Shown: positions 29,905 to 39,198 of the stretch, one piece after another
Numbering within the stretch: the stretch's first letter is position 1
Layout: the number at the start of each line of letters is the position of its first letter
NCBI RefSeq assembly: GCF_018343715.1
Contig: NZ_JAGYPL010000001.1
Location: forward strand, 1,018,840-1,082,839
DNA from: Bacillus sp. FJAT-49711
GTDB lineage: Bacteria; Bacillota; Bacilli; Bacillales; Bacillaceae_C
Direction: 5' to 3'
DNA length: 64,000 nucleotides
Position numbers and translations under genes: made by a program
The notes under the pieces: model-generated
What the model was told of the DNA's origin: nothing
Databases searched by the model: none
The model's input: only the letters and a program-made list of their open reading frames with translations

Positions 29905-30945
29905 TTATTTCACACTCCTTCGGAAACGTGCTATCAGCCATTTGATCATATAACTTGATGCTACAAAGAAAATGATAAATGCAATGACGATTTCTACTAA
30001 CTCTTCAGGAACATTCGCATTTGGCATTTGCAATGCCCCGACTTTTAAGCCGCCAAACAAAAAGGCTGCGAGTACAACTCCAATTCCGGAGTTTCCTCCG
30101 AGCAGGGCAACAGCAATCCCATCAAATCCTACACCTGAAAAACCTGTATGAATAAAAGCATTTCCAAACGTCCCTAATCCTTCCATCGCCCCAGCAAGTC
30201 CCGCGAAAGCCCCCGATATCACCATTGAGGAAATGATGTTTCGATTCACGCTCATTCCTGCATACTCTGCTGCGTTATGATTAAATCCAACTGCACGAAG
30301 TTCAAAACCTGTTTTTGTTTTTTCTAAAAGAAACCACATGATGAAGGCAGCAATAAATGCGAGATACATCCCATTATGCAATGTTGAATAATCCGTTATT
30401 CTTTCAAAAAAAGGTGAATGAAGTGATGCTGAGTTGGGGATGATCGCTGTAGAATCCTTTTGATCGGATAACACATAACGAATCATATAATTTGTTACAT
30501 ATAGCGCAATATAATTCATCATAATGGTTACAATTACTTCATGAACCCTAAGCCGGGCTTTTAATAGGCCAGGAATAAACCCCCATACTGCACCAGCTAA
30601 TGCTGCGACAATAATCGCCAAAGGTAAATGGATCAATTTTGGCAGATCGAAAGATAATCCGACCCAAATAGAGGCAACCCAACCAACTAGAAGTTGACCT
30701 TCGACTCCAATATTAAACAAGCCTGTCCTAAAAGCAAAAGCAACTGCAAGACCAGCAAAAATATATGGAGTCATTTGCCTTAATGTTTCACCGATCAAAT
30801 AAGATTCACCAAATATTCCATTCCATAAAGCGGAATATCCAGCAATTGGATTATAGCCACTCACCAACATAATAATGGCCCCTGTAATTAGTCCAAAAAT
30901 AACCGCAATGACTGGTACTAAAATATTTGTTAAACGATTAGACAT
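29905..30945 (-). CDS. nupP: Nucleoside ABC transporter permease NupP (YufP)
   Basis: This second permease has 346 residues, many hydrophobic helices and the family segment FRTGLFNIGVEGQLLVGW. It partners NupQ and couples to the ATPase NupO. Its ATG lies eight bases inside the end of nupO, preceded by GGGGGAG, so translation is likely coupled. Gene size, order and motifs all match YufP. Confidence 0.92.
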   Translation of the reverse strand: MSNRLTNILVPVIAVIFGLITGAIIMLVSGYNPIAGYSALWNGIFGESYLIGETLRQMTPYIFAGLAVAFAFRTGLFNIGVEGQLLVGWVASIWVGLSFDLPKLIHLPLAIIVAALAGAVWGFIPGLLKARLRVHEVIVTIMMNYIALYVTNYMIRYVLSDQKDSTAIIPNSASLHSPFFERITDYSTLHNGMYLAFIAAFIMWFLLEKTKTGFELRAVGFNHNAAEYAGMSVNRNIISSMVISGAFAGLAGAMEGLGTFGNAFIHTGFSGVGFDGIAVALLGGNSGIGVVLAAFLFGGLKVGALQMPNANVPEELVEIVIAFIIFFVASSYMIKWLIARFRRSVK

Positions 30946-32473
30946 AAGTATCTCCCCCTACTGCTTCTCGCCTCATACCAGCCATTAACAGCCCTAGTTC
31001 TTGTTCTGAAGTTTCATCAGCATTTACGATTTTAATAATTTCCCCTTCAAATATGACAGCGATTCGATCACTGACATTTAGAATCTCATCAAGTTCAAAC
31101 GAAATAAGTAATACAGCTTTCCCACTATCACGCTGCTCTATGAGTCGTTTATGAATAAATTCGATTGCTCCTACATCAAGACCTCTTGTCGGTTGTGCCG
31201 CGAGCAAAAGATCTGGATCTCGATCAACTTCTCTTCCAATTATAGCTTTTTGTTGATTTCCGCCTGATAAGGCACGTGCATGGGTAAAAGCACTCGGTGT
31301 ACGAACATCATATTCAGAAATAAGAGTGTTCGCTTTCTTGTATATTTCTTTAAAATTTAGAACTCCTAATTTTGAAAAAGGTTCCCGATAATAAGTTTGC
31401 AAAATCATGTTTTCACCGATTGAAAAGTCAAGAACAAGTCCATGCTTATGACGATCCTGGGGAATATGCCCTATGCCAGATTCGGTAATTTTACGTGGTT
31501 TAAGGTTCAATATATTTTTTCCATTTAATTTAATTGATCCGCTCTCACCTTTACGCAATCCAGTTATCGCTTCAATAAGTTCCGTTTGACCATTGCCATC
31601 TACACCTGCAATTCCAATTATTTCACCTGACCTTAACGTTAAATTTAGACCATTGACCGCGGAAACACCTCGATTATCTTTTACATATAAATCATTAATT
31701 TCAAGAACCGTTTCCTTAGGATTTGCTTTCGTCTTTTCGGTCGTAAATAAAACATCTCGGCCGACCATTAAATTAGCGAGTTCATTCGTATTAGTATCTT
31801 TTACGTCAACAGTACCGATACCTTCACCTTTTCGAATGACAGTTACTCTATCACAAATTTCCATTATTTCTTTTAGCTTATGTGTAATTAAAATAATGGA
31901 CTTGCCTTCTTTAATTAACGTTTTCATAATTTGACTTAATTCTTTGATTTCTTGTGGGGTAAGGACAGCTGTAGGCTCATCGAAAATTAAAATATCTGCC
32001 CCTCTATACAACGTTTTTAAGATCTCTACTCTTTGCTGCATACCGACGGAGATATCGGCAATTTTTGCTCTTGGATTAACTGATAGACCATATTTTTCTG
32101 AGATTTCTTTTACTTGCTTTTCGGCTTTTTTAATATCAATTGATAAACCTTTCCTAGGCTCTTTTCCGAGTATAATATTTTCAGTAACTGTAAATGGCTC
32201 TACTAACATAAAGTGCTGATGGACCATTCCAATACCTAAATCATTTGCAATGATTGGGCTCGTAATCTCTACTTTTTTTCCATTCACTCTAATTTCGCCG
32301 CGTTCCGGTTGATATAATCCAAATAAAACATTCATTAATGTTGATTTCCCTGCACCATTTTCACCAAGCAAAGCATGAATTTCGCCTTTTTTCACTTGCA
32401 ATGTTACATTATCATTTGCTACAATCCCCGGAAACTCCTTACGAATGTTTAACATCTCTATAACATAATCCAT
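30938..32473 (-). CDS. nupO: Nucleoside ABC transporter ATPase NupO (YufO), two ABC domains
   Basis: This 511-residue protein fuses two ABC ATPase domains, as in sugar/nucleoside importers. The first has a full Walker A (GENGAGKST) and signature ISVGMQQR. The second has a degenerate Walker A (GVDGNGQTE) but a good signature (LSGGNQQK). This asymmetry is usual for the family and implies one fully active site. The start MDYVIEML at 32473 follows AAGGAGGGAGG; seventeen codons upstream in frame are not supported. A hairpin separates it from nupN. Confidence 0.94.
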   Translation of the reverse strand: MDYVIEMLNIRKEFPGIVANDNVTLQVKKGEIHALLGENGAGKSTLMNVLFGLYQPERGEIRVNGKKVEITSPIIANDLGIGMVHQHFMLVEPFTVTENIILGKEPRKGLSIDIKKAEKQVKEISEKYGLSVNPRAKIADISVGMQQRVEILKTLYRGADILIFDEPTAVLTPQEIKELSQIMKTLIKEGKSIILITHKLKEIMEICDRVTVIRKGEGIGTVDVKDTNTNELANLMVGRDVLFTTEKTKANPKETVLEINDLYVKDNRGVSAVNGLNLTLRSGEIIGIAGVDGNGQTELIEAITGLRKGESGSIKLNGKNILNLKPRKITESGIGHIPQDRHKHGLVLDFSIGENMILQTYYREPFSKLGVLNFKEIYKKANTLISEYDVRTPSAFTHARALSGGNQQKAIIGREVDRDPDLLLAAQPTRGLDVGAIEFIHKRLIEQRDSGKAVLLISFELDEILNVSDRIAVIFEGEIIKIVNADETSEQELGLLMAGMRREAVGGDTYV

Positions 32474-32559
32474 CCTAATCCTCCCTCCTTCAGACAAAAG
32501 GTTTACTTCCGGATTAAATACCATTTTTTCTTCCTTATGAATCCTTTTATTAATGAATC

Positions 32560-32589
32560 ACGGGCTGGCCAAAAAAAAGCCAAGCCCGT
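32560..32589 (-). terminator. Hairpin between nupN and nupO
   Basis: The arms ACGGGCTTGGC and GGCCAGCCCGT enclose a loop of eight T on the minus strand. No T run follows the stem, so it is probably a partial terminator or an mRNA-stabilising hairpin. This would let the binding protein be made in excess of the membrane components. Confidence 0.6.
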
Positions 32590-32603
32590 CAATTGTAAAT
32601 ATA

Positions 32604-33692
32604 TTATTTTAATTTATCTGGAACTGTTACATCGCCGTTCTTTATTTTTCCTTCATATTCCTTCACCTTTGCCAATACATCATCCGTTAAATGCTCTTGT
32701 GAATCGGAAATCTTGATTCCATTTTCCTCCATACCGTATTCAAGTATTTCTCCACCAGGAAAATTCCCATCTTTTGCTTTCGTTGTAACATCCTTAACAG
32801 CAACATCGACCCGTTTAACCATTGATGTTAATGTGACGTTTTCGGTCTTATCTCCGATTTTAACATCCCCTTCAGGATGTTGATCTCGGTCTACACCAAC
32901 TACCCAAATATCACGTTTTGGATCCTTCTGTTTAAGATTTTTCGCTTCGGTGAATACACCTAATCCTGCTCCACCAGCAGCATGATAAATAATGTCTACA
33001 CCTGAGCTGTATTGTGCCGCAGCAATTGCTTGAGCTTTTGAAGAATCTGTAAATGTTCCTGCGAATTGAATTTCTACCACAGCATTCGGATTTATCTCTT
33101 TCACACCTGCTTGAAATCCAGCAGCAAACTTATTAATCAAATCACTTTCAATTCCACCAATAAACCCAATTTTATTCGATTTAGTTGTCAATCCTGCAAC
33201 TACACCAACCAAATAAGATCCTTCATGCTCCTTAAACGTAATACTTGCAACATTATCCTTTTCCGGAACAACAGCGTCTACAATGACGAAATGGCTATTT
33301 TTCCGTTGATCTGCTATTTTAGCAATAGCATCAGTCAATTTAAATCCTACACCATAAATGATATCGAATTTATCTCTTACTGCTGCATTTAGGTTTGTAG
33401 AGAAGTCTGCTTCATTTTTTGATTGATAATAGTTATAACCATTTTTTCCTTTTTCTAAATTATTATCTTCACCATATGCTACAAGACCTTCCCAAGCGGA
33501 TTGATTAAACGATTTATCATCCACTCCACCTTCATCTGTAACCATAGCAGCAGTAAAATTTTTATCCTCTGTGCCGTTAGCCCCTTCATTATTCTTGTCG
33601 CCATTGTCCTTATTACTAGATCCACACGCCCCCAATATCATGCCTGCTGCTAAAATTAGTGATAGCACTAATCCTGTTTTCCGTATTTTCAC
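32604..33692 (-). CDS. nupN: BMP-family nucleoside-binding lipoprotein NupN (YufN)
   Basis: This substrate-binding lipoprotein belongs to the BMP/PnrA family. A lipoprotein signal peptide ends in the lipobox LGAC (Cys23), followed by a serine/asparagine-rich linker. The mature domain has the family signatures [12 protein letters not shown] and KIGFIGGIE. It has 362 residues. The start is a GTG with AAGGAGGG seven bases upstream. It is the first gene of nupNOPQ. I see no obvious CodY box or riboswitch in the 150 bp before it. Confidence 0.94.
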   Translation of the reverse strand: MKIRKTGLVLSLILAAGMILGACGSSNKDNGDKNNEGANGTEDKNFTAAMVTDEGGVDDKSFNQSAWEGLVAYGEDNNLEKGKNGYNYYQSKNEADFSTNLNAAVRDKFDIIYGVGFKLTDAIAKIADQRKNSHFVIVDAVVPEKDNVASITFKEHEGSYLVGVVAGLTTKSNKIGFIGGIESDLINKFAAGFQAGVKEINPNAVVEIQFAGTFTDSSKAQAIAAAQYSSGVDIIYHAAGGAGLGVFTEAKNLKQKDPKRDIWVVGVDRDQHPEGDVKIGDKTENVTLTSMVKRVDVAVKDVTTKAKDGNFPGGEILEYGMEENGIKISDSQEHLTDDVLAKVKEYEGKIKNGDVTVPDKLK

Positions 33693-33805
33693 TAGGGACC
33701 CTCCTTATAATTTTGGATTTACATACACATATCTTTATCATTCCTACCAATTGTCCATAATAAACATTTTTATTTACTAAAAAAATACTACAGATTTTTT
33801 TATAT

Positions 33806-33834
33806 AAAAAAAAAGAGGCATCCTATGGGATACC
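33806..33834 (-). terminator. Intrinsic terminator after spoIIIE
   Basis: The stem GGTATCC/GGATGCC with a four-base loop is followed by CTC and nine T on the minus strand, nine bases past the spoIIIE stop. Confidence 0.85.
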
Positions 33835-33842
33835 TAATAGTT

Positions 33843-36152
33843 TTATGAAGTATGTTCTTCGGCAGGTTTCGGCACAAGGACTGCCCGGGGCTTACTGCCT
33901 TCATATGGTCCGACAACACCTCTTGCTTCCATTTCATCAATTAATCGTGCAGCTCTTGTATAACCAATTCTAAATCTGCGCTGAAGCATGGAAACAGAGG
34001 CTGTTTGCATTTCAGCAATCAATTGTACTGCTTCCTCATATAATTCATCTTCGACTTCTGATTGTACTTCTGGAATATCCTCCGGAATCATTTCTTCCTG
34101 ATAATGAGCCTTTTGCTGTGCAATCACAAAGTCTACAATGTTTTCGACCTCGTCATCAGATAAAAATGCGCCTTGGACTCTCACTGGCTTGGAAGCACCT
34201 ACTGGTAAAAAGAGCATATCTCCTCTTCCAAGCAGTTTTTCTGCTCCACCCGAATCTAAAATTGTTCTCGAATCCGTTGAAGATGAGACTGCAAATGCAA
34301 TTCTAGAAGGGATATTAGCCTTTATGACTCCCGTAATTACATCAACAGAAGGTCTTTGGGTCGCTATAATTAAATGTATTCCAGCAGCCCTAGCCATTTG
34401 TGCAAGTCTTGTAATTGAATCCTCTACATCATTTGAAGCAACCATCATTAAATCGGCTAATTCATCCACAATGACGACGATATAAGGAAGTAATGGCTTG
34501 ATTTCCCCTGACTCTAAATTGTACCTTCTCATATGTTCATTATAGCCTTCAATATTTCTCGTCCCAGTATGCGAGAAAAGCTCATATCTTCTTTCCATCT
34601 CACTTACAACTTTTTTCAAAGCTTGTGATGCTTTCTTTGGATCAGTTACAACAGGGGCCAATAAATGAGGAATCCCATTGTATACATTTAATTCGACCAT
34701 TTTTGGATCGATCATCATCATTTTTACTTCGTGTGGCTTAGCTCTCATCAAAATACTCGTAATAATACCATTAATGCAGACACTTTTTCCACTTCCGGTT
34801 GCTCCTGCTACGAGTAAATGCGGCATCTTATTTAATTCAGCGACTACAGCTTGTCCAGTAATATCTCTGCCAAGCCCAATTTGAAGTTTTGCCTCTGGTT
34901 TATCATGTTCTTTTGACTCTAATACTTGTCTAAGTGATACAACTGCTACTTCTGTATTAGGTACTTCTATCCCAATAGCAGATTTCCCAGGGATTGGGGC
35001 TTCAATACGTATTCCTTTAGCTGCAAGCGCCAAAGCGATGTCATCACTTAAACTGACAATTCTACTAACCTTAACTCCTGCCTCAGGAAGTATTTCATAT
35101 TTTGTAACAGCGGGACCGAGATGAACTTGAGCCACCCTTGCTTTAACATTAAAGCTTTGAAAGGTTTTATTTAGTTTTGCCGTATTCTCATGAATCATCT
35201 TATATTCACTGCTTTGATCTGTCAGCCCAGGCTTTGTCAACAATGTTAAGGGCGGTAACTTATAATCTTTATTTTCATGTTCAGTAAATACAATCGGAGC
35301 GGCTATCTCTACTTCATCATCTAAATTTTCATTATCATTTTCTATTTCTTCACCATCATCCTCAACAGGAAAGGCTCTTTCTGTAAAACTTGATATGATT
35401 GGTTCAATGACATTTTCCTGATCATCATCATATGTTGGGTTTATTAATGGGGCAGGAATTGGTTCTTGAGTTTTTTTACTAACCTTTAATTTTTCCTTAC
35501 TTTTCTTTTCTTTTCTTTCTTCCTTCCACTCTTTTAAATCGGTCCTAAATACTTGCCATTGCGATTTAAAGAAATTCCCAATCCACTTCCCAATACTTCC
35601 TAATACAGCCCCTATTGATTTACCAGTAATAAGAATCAAAGATATAAGCATAAGGAAGAAACTGAATATTTTTGTTCCGACAGAACCGAAGACAAAATAT
35701 GTAACAGTTGTCAATAATGCCCCGATCATTCCACCGCCTAGTTCCTTTGTTGATGTATTTCCTTTCATAATTTGAAAAAAGTCGCTATACGTGTTGGCAA
35801 TGATACTAAATCCTTTTATTTTTTCATTTTCTATTTTTAAATCAAAAAATTTAATATGTGCTAGTAATAAAAAACACGCTATGAACAAATAGATACCGAC
35901 AATTCTTTGTCCTAAAACTTGTGGTACCTCTCGTTTTATAATCATATACATAGCAATCACTAAAATCGTTAATGGACCAACGATATGCCACTCACCAAAT
36001 AAAAAATAAAAAGGAGAATTTAATAGCGACAGCTTGTCACCATTTACTATTATAATTAAACATAAAGCTACTAATGCGATTCCTGATATTTCAAATTTTA
36101 GGATTCGATTCATTTTTTTAGAAGTGCGCCTTCTCCGTTTTTTCTTAACCAT
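33843..36152 (-). CDS. spoIIIE: DNA translocase SpoIIIE/FtsK
   Basis: SpoIIIE pumps the chromosome into the forespore through the sporulation septum. The 769-residue protein has a basic N-terminus, about four transmembrane helices within the first 180 residues and a charged linker (near 200-300). The motor domain carries Walker [10 protein letters not shown] and Walker [14 protein letters not shown]-terminal winged-helix gamma domain ([20 protein letters not shown]) reads chromosome polarity sequences. AAGGTGA precedes the ATG. In B. subtilis the GntR-type regulator ymfC follows; it is absent here. Confidence 0.96.
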   Translation of the reverse strand: MVKKKRRRRTSKKMNRILKFEISGIALVALCLIIIVNGDKLSLLNSPFYFLFGEWHIVGPLTILVIAMYMIIKREVPQVLGQRIVGIYLFIACFLLLAHIKFFDLKIENEKIKGFSIIANTYSDFFQIMKGNTSTKELGGGMIGALLTTVTYFVFGSVGTKIFSFFLMLISLILITGKSIGAVLGSIGKWIGNFFKSQWQVFRTDLKEWKEERKEKKSKEKLKVSKKTQEPIPAPLINPTYDDDQENVIEPIISSFTERAFPVEDDGEEIENDNENLDDEVEIAAPIVFTEHENKDYKLPPLTLLTKPGLTDQSSEYKMIHENTAKLNKTFQSFNVKARVAQVHLGPAVTKYEILPEAGVKVSRIVSLSDDIALALAAKGIRIEAPIPGKSAIGIEVPNTEVAVVSLRQVLESKEHDKPEAKLQIGLGRDITGQAVVAELNKMPHLLVAGATGSGKSVCINGIITSILMRAKPHEVKMMMIDPKMVELNVYNGIPHLLAPVVTDPKKASQALKKVVSEMERRYELFSHTGTRNIEGYNEHMRRYNLESGEIKPLLPYIVVIVDELADLMMVASNDVEDSITRLAQMARAAGIHLIIATQRPSVDVITGVIKANIPSRIAFAVSSSTDSRTILDSGGAEKLLGRGDMLFLPVGASKPVRVQGAFLSDDEVENIVDFVIAQQKAHYQEEMIPEDIPEVQSEVEDELYEEAVQLIAEMQTASVSMLQRRFRIGYTRAARLIDEMEARGVVGPYEGSKPRAVLVPKPAEEHTS

Positions 36153-36225
36153 TCAATCACCTTGTCCACGCTTTTTATTAGTACATTATACCATATTTAG
36201 CGTCTTCCCCCTAAAAGAAGTCAAA

Positions 36226-36249
36226 AGGCTGCCGAAAATTCAGCAGCCT
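36226..36249 (-). terminator. Bidirectional-looking terminator upstream of spoIIIE
   Basis: The stem AGGCTGC/GCAGCCT is followed by TTTTGACTTCTTTT on the minus strand and by TGTTTTTTT on the plus strand. It probably ends the MATE gene transcript, but a repeat lies between it and that gene's stop codon. Confidence 0.72.
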
Positions 36250-36268
36250 GTTTTTTTAAAATATATTC

Positions 36269-36503
36269 GTCTAGCTACAGTGACTAGCGGCTAACAAACT
36301 TACGATTTCTTCCCAATTGTCTAACTGCAGGCGCCAGCCCCTCTGCAAACCCAGCTACAATAAGTTAAAGAGCGACTTTTTTGCTCAGAACATTTGATTG
36401 TCGCAGCTGAACGGGCACTTCTGCCTTTCGTGGCTCACCGTGTTTTCTTTATCACGTTAGAACCCTATAAAATTTATACTTTATTGAACAGGCGCTTCTG
36501 CTC
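36269..36503 (-). repeat. Composite intergenic repeat C-B-D, copy 2 (minus orientation)
   Basis: Read on the minus strand it begins AGCAGAAGCGCCTG and continues with GTGATAAAGAAAACACGG and GTGAGCCACGAAAGGCAG (module C). Next come CAAATGTTCTGAGCAAAAAA and AGGGGCTGGCGCCTGCAG (module B), then the tail GTTTGTTAGCCGCTAGTC and TAGCTAGAC (module D). Together with the terminator at 36226 it fills the 358-bp gap between spoIIIE and the MATE gene. Confidence 0.7.
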
Positions 36504-36510
36504 AAGATCT

Positions 36511-37857
36511 TCATGCTGTTTTTTTGAAGGTTTTTTTCACACTAACCTTAGAAAAATCTTTCCGCAAGTATCGTATCATCATGGTTGTTCCGAATACTGT
36601 CAAATATCCATATAAGGCTATCCATGCGCCGTAGCTACCGAAATCAAATACGAATACTAATAAATAGGAAAGGGGAACAAATATACCCCAAGCATGAATC
36701 AAGGAAGCCCTTAGCAAGAAGGTCGTATCGCCTATTCCGCGTAACCCCCCTGCGAAAAAGCCTGCTGTGGCATCAAATAATTGCAGAAAAGCTGAAATCA
36801 TAATTAAATTGGCTGAAAGTGCGAAAACTTCTGGGACATCCGTATAGATTTTTGATATCGATTCCGCGAAAATAAATTCGAAGGTACCAAGAATTAAAAT
36901 GAAGATGGCACCAATTTTAGCCGTTTCGATTCCGAGTTTCTTTGCTAAATGCGGTTTATTCCTGCCAATTTCTTGCCCTACTAAAATTGTAGCTGTTGAT
37001 CCAAATGCAGCAGCTGGCATAAACCCTAAATTCATGACGCTTAAGGATATTTCATTTGCAGCAAGTGCATTTGTCCCTAGTCTTGTAACAAACGCCGTAT
37101 AAACAAGCATCGCCATACTTTTAGAAAATTCTTGAGTTCCTAGCTTAAAACTTTCATTAAAAATAAGCTTCATTTCCAAGAAATCAAAGACAGGATTAAA
37201 ACGAATAAAAAACTTTTCTTTGAGATTTTTGAAAAAAGCATACATAATAAGTATGAAGGCAGATAGTTCCCCTAAAAACAGAGCAATTCCTGCACCCTTT
37301 AACCCAAGTTCAGGAAAGCCAAGATTTCCGTATGTCAATGAATACGTAAAAAAGATCATGACGCCGTTCCCAATTATTGATGCATACATTGGTGTTTTCG
37401 TATCGCCAATGCCTCTAAAAAAGCTAAATAACGTGAAGGTCAATATGGAGAAAAGCATTGCATAAAATCGAATTTGTAAATATAAAGTTCCTTCTTTCAC
37501 CATATTTTCCGGGCTACCCATCACCCTTAAAATTCCTTCTGCTCCGAAAAATCCAACCAACATCGTAAAAATCCCAGCAACAGAACCAAATATCAGCGCC
37601 AAGAAGGTCCGATCTAATCCTTTTTTCATAGTGTTGGAACCATAGTTTTGAGCTACTAAATAATTGACTGTACTTCCAATCCCAGAAAACATTGCCCAAG
37701 CATTATACATAATGACATTGGAAACACCAACAATTGCAATGGCGAGCGCCCCTAGATTACCTATCATAATTAAGTTAATCATTCCAGTTAAAGTCATGGA
37801 CGCAAACGAAGCAATCGATGGAATGGCAAGCGTTAGTATTTTTTTCCAATTTTTCAT
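36511..37857 (-). CDS. MATE-family multidrug/metabolite efflux protein
   Basis: This 448-residue membrane protein has about twelve hydrophobic helices in two similar halves. It has the MATE features NLIMIGNLGALAIAIVG near the N-terminus and AANEISLSVMNLGFMPAAAFG in the second half. Such proteins export cationic drugs or metabolites in exchange for Na+ or H+. The substrate cannot be read from the sequence. AGGGG precedes the ATG. It is inserted between ylzJ and spoIIIE, which are adjacent in B. subtilis. Confidence 0.88.
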   Translation of the reverse strand: MKNWKKILTLAIPSIASFASMTLTGMINLIMIGNLGALAIAIVGVSNVIMYNAWAMFSGIGSTVNYLVAQNYGSNTMKKGLDRTFLALIFGSVAGIFTMLVGFFGAEGILRVMGSPENMVKEGTLYLQIRFYAMLFSILTFTLFSFFRGIGDTKTPMYASIIGNGVMIFFTYSLTYGNLGFPELGLKGAGIALFLGELSAFILIMYAFFKNLKEKFFIRFNPVFDFLEMKLIFNESFKLGTQEFSKSMAMLVYTAFVTRLGTNALAANEISLSVMNLGFMPAAAFGSTATILVGQEIGRNKPHLAKKLGIETAKIGAIFILILGTFEFIFAESISKIYTDVPEVFALSANLIMISAFLQLFDATAGFFAGGLRGIGDTTFLLRASLIHAWGIFVPLSYLLVFVFDFGSYGAWIALYGYLTVFGTTMMIRYLRKDFSKVSVKKTFKKTA

Positions 37858-38080
37858 ACTAAATACCCCTATTTCTTCCTATCTATTTCTTTTCAGATTA
37901 TATAATTTAATCACATATCAGCCGAAAAGAATAGATACAAAAAAATATTTTTATACATAAAAAAATACCATTTACGATGGCGATTGAAAAAGTCTTTTAA
38001 TAAGGATTCCACCTAGATAAAATAGGATGTTCTGATTCATTCGAGGGAAACGAGGGACTAGGTTAAAAGTAAAGAAAAGA

Positions 38081-38115
38081 GGTGCCCCTAAAAAGATTTA
38101 CTTTTTGGGACACCC
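38081..38115 (-). terminator. Intrinsic terminator after ylzJ
   Basis: The minus strand reads GGGTGTCCCAAAAAG, a short loop, CTTTTTAGGGGCACC and then TCTTTTC. The CCCAAAAAG core resembles the cinA terminator at 21249-21291. Confidence 0.8.
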
Positions 38116-38124
38116 TTCATTTTA

Positions 38125-38337
38125 TTATTCATACATCGGAATAGAAGTACCTGGAGATAATTCAGCATTAAGGTAATCGGCGGGATTGCTGCTCATAATG
38201 CGAATAACCTTATACATCTGTCCATCTTGTTCTACAATCATCGGTATTCCATTTCTAGTAATTGGAATTTGCCCAGAAAAAACAGCCTCTTTGTCTTGAA
38301 AAATCAGTTCGGGAGGAACGATTGTGTGTAGGATCAT
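38125..38337 (-). CDS. ylzJ: YlzJ-like small protein
   Basis: This 70-residue protein begins [14 protein letters not shown] and matches the YlzJ family of spore-forming Bacillaceae. The function is unknown; no signal or membrane segment is visible. It overlaps the end of tepA by four bases (ATGA), suggesting coupled expression. It keeps its conserved place between tepA and spoIIIE apart from the inserted MATE gene. Confidence 0.86.
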   Translation of the reverse strand: MILHTIVPPELIFQDKEAVFSGQIPITRNGIPMIVEQDGQMYKVIRIMSSNPADYLNAELSPGTSIPMYE

Positions 38338-39089
38338 TGTATCAACCCTTCTTCCATTCTGTCTTTTCCTCTTTCGACTATTAATTCATTTAATTTTCTT
38401 AATGCATGCCCGATTCCGCCTACTTCATCAATTAGCCCATACTTTACAGCGTCTGGACCTATAACATTTGTCCCAATATCCCTTGTTAAATTTCCTTTAG
38501 CAAACATTAAGTCTTTAAACACTTCTTCGGTGATATCAGAGTTTTTTGTTACAAACTTCACTACTCGTTCCTGCATCTTATCCATATACTCAAAGGACTG
38601 TGGTACTCCTATAACGAGCCCTGTTAATCTAATCGGGTGTATTGTCATCGTTGCTGTTTCAGCAATAAATGAATATGAGCAAGAAACAGCTATTGGAACG
38701 CCAATCGAATGCCCACCTCCTAAGACTATTGAAACTGTTGGCTTAGATAATGTAGAAATCATTTCGGAAATAGCTAGTCCCGCCTCCACATCTCCCCCAA
38801 CTGTATTCAGAACAACAAGAAGCCCCTCAATTTTTGGATTTTGTTCAATTGCCACTAGTTGTGGGATAATATGCTCGTATTTCGTCGTTTTATTTTGTGG
38901 AGGTAATTGCATATGTCCTTCAATCTGACCAATAATCGTTAAACAATGAACATTAGTATCTTGTGACAATTGGGGCACAGACGTTTGTCCAAGCTGCTGA
39001 ATTTTCTCTATAATGCCTTCTGGTTTTCCTTCTTTTGTTTCATTTGAATCATCTTCGATGTCAGTTTTAGACATGTTATGATTTCGCAT
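38334..39089 (-). CDS. tepA: ClpP-like translocation-enhancing/SASP-related protease TepA
   Basis: TepA is a ClpP-fold serine protease of sporulating bacilli, linked to protein translocation and to degradation of small acid-soluble spore proteins on germination. The 251-residue protein has the ClpP-like core [18 protein letters not shown], with the probable nucleophile Ser128 in GGGHSIGVP. The His of the triad is probably in [19 protein letters not shown] precedes the ATG. The N-terminal 25 residues are charged and probably disordered. Confidence 0.92.
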   Translation of the reverse strand: MRNHNMSKTDIEDDSNETKEGKPEGIIEKIQQLGQTSVPQLSQDTNVHCLTIIGQIEGHMQLPPQNKTTKYEHIIPQLVAIEQNPKIEGLLVVLNTVGGDVEAGLAISEMISTLSKPTVSIVLGGGHSIGVPIAVSCSYSFIAETATMTIHPIRLTGLVIGVPQSFEYMDKMQERVVKFVTKNSDITEEVFKDLMFAKGNLTRDIGTNVIGPDAVKYGLIDEVGGIGHALRKLNELIVERGKDRMEEGLIQ

Positions 39090-39149
39090 AATGGCCTCCT
39101 ACATCTGAATAAGATATCCATAGTATGAGCTGCCCGGCACTTTTCATTC

Positions 39150-39182
39150 CAAAAAAAAGAAGCAATCCAAAACTTGGACTGC
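39150..39182 (-). terminator. Intrinsic terminator after rnjB
   Basis: The stem GCAGTCCAA/TTGGATTGC with a three-base loop is followed by TTC and eight T on the minus strand. Confidence 0.87.
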
Positions 39183-39198
39183 ATTCCTTTATCTACAA

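Noticed and set aside
33693-33842. A CodY box or purine riboswitch before nupN
   Set aside because: No AATTTTCwGAAAATT-like sequence or conserved riboswitch core can be seen in this AT-rich stretch.
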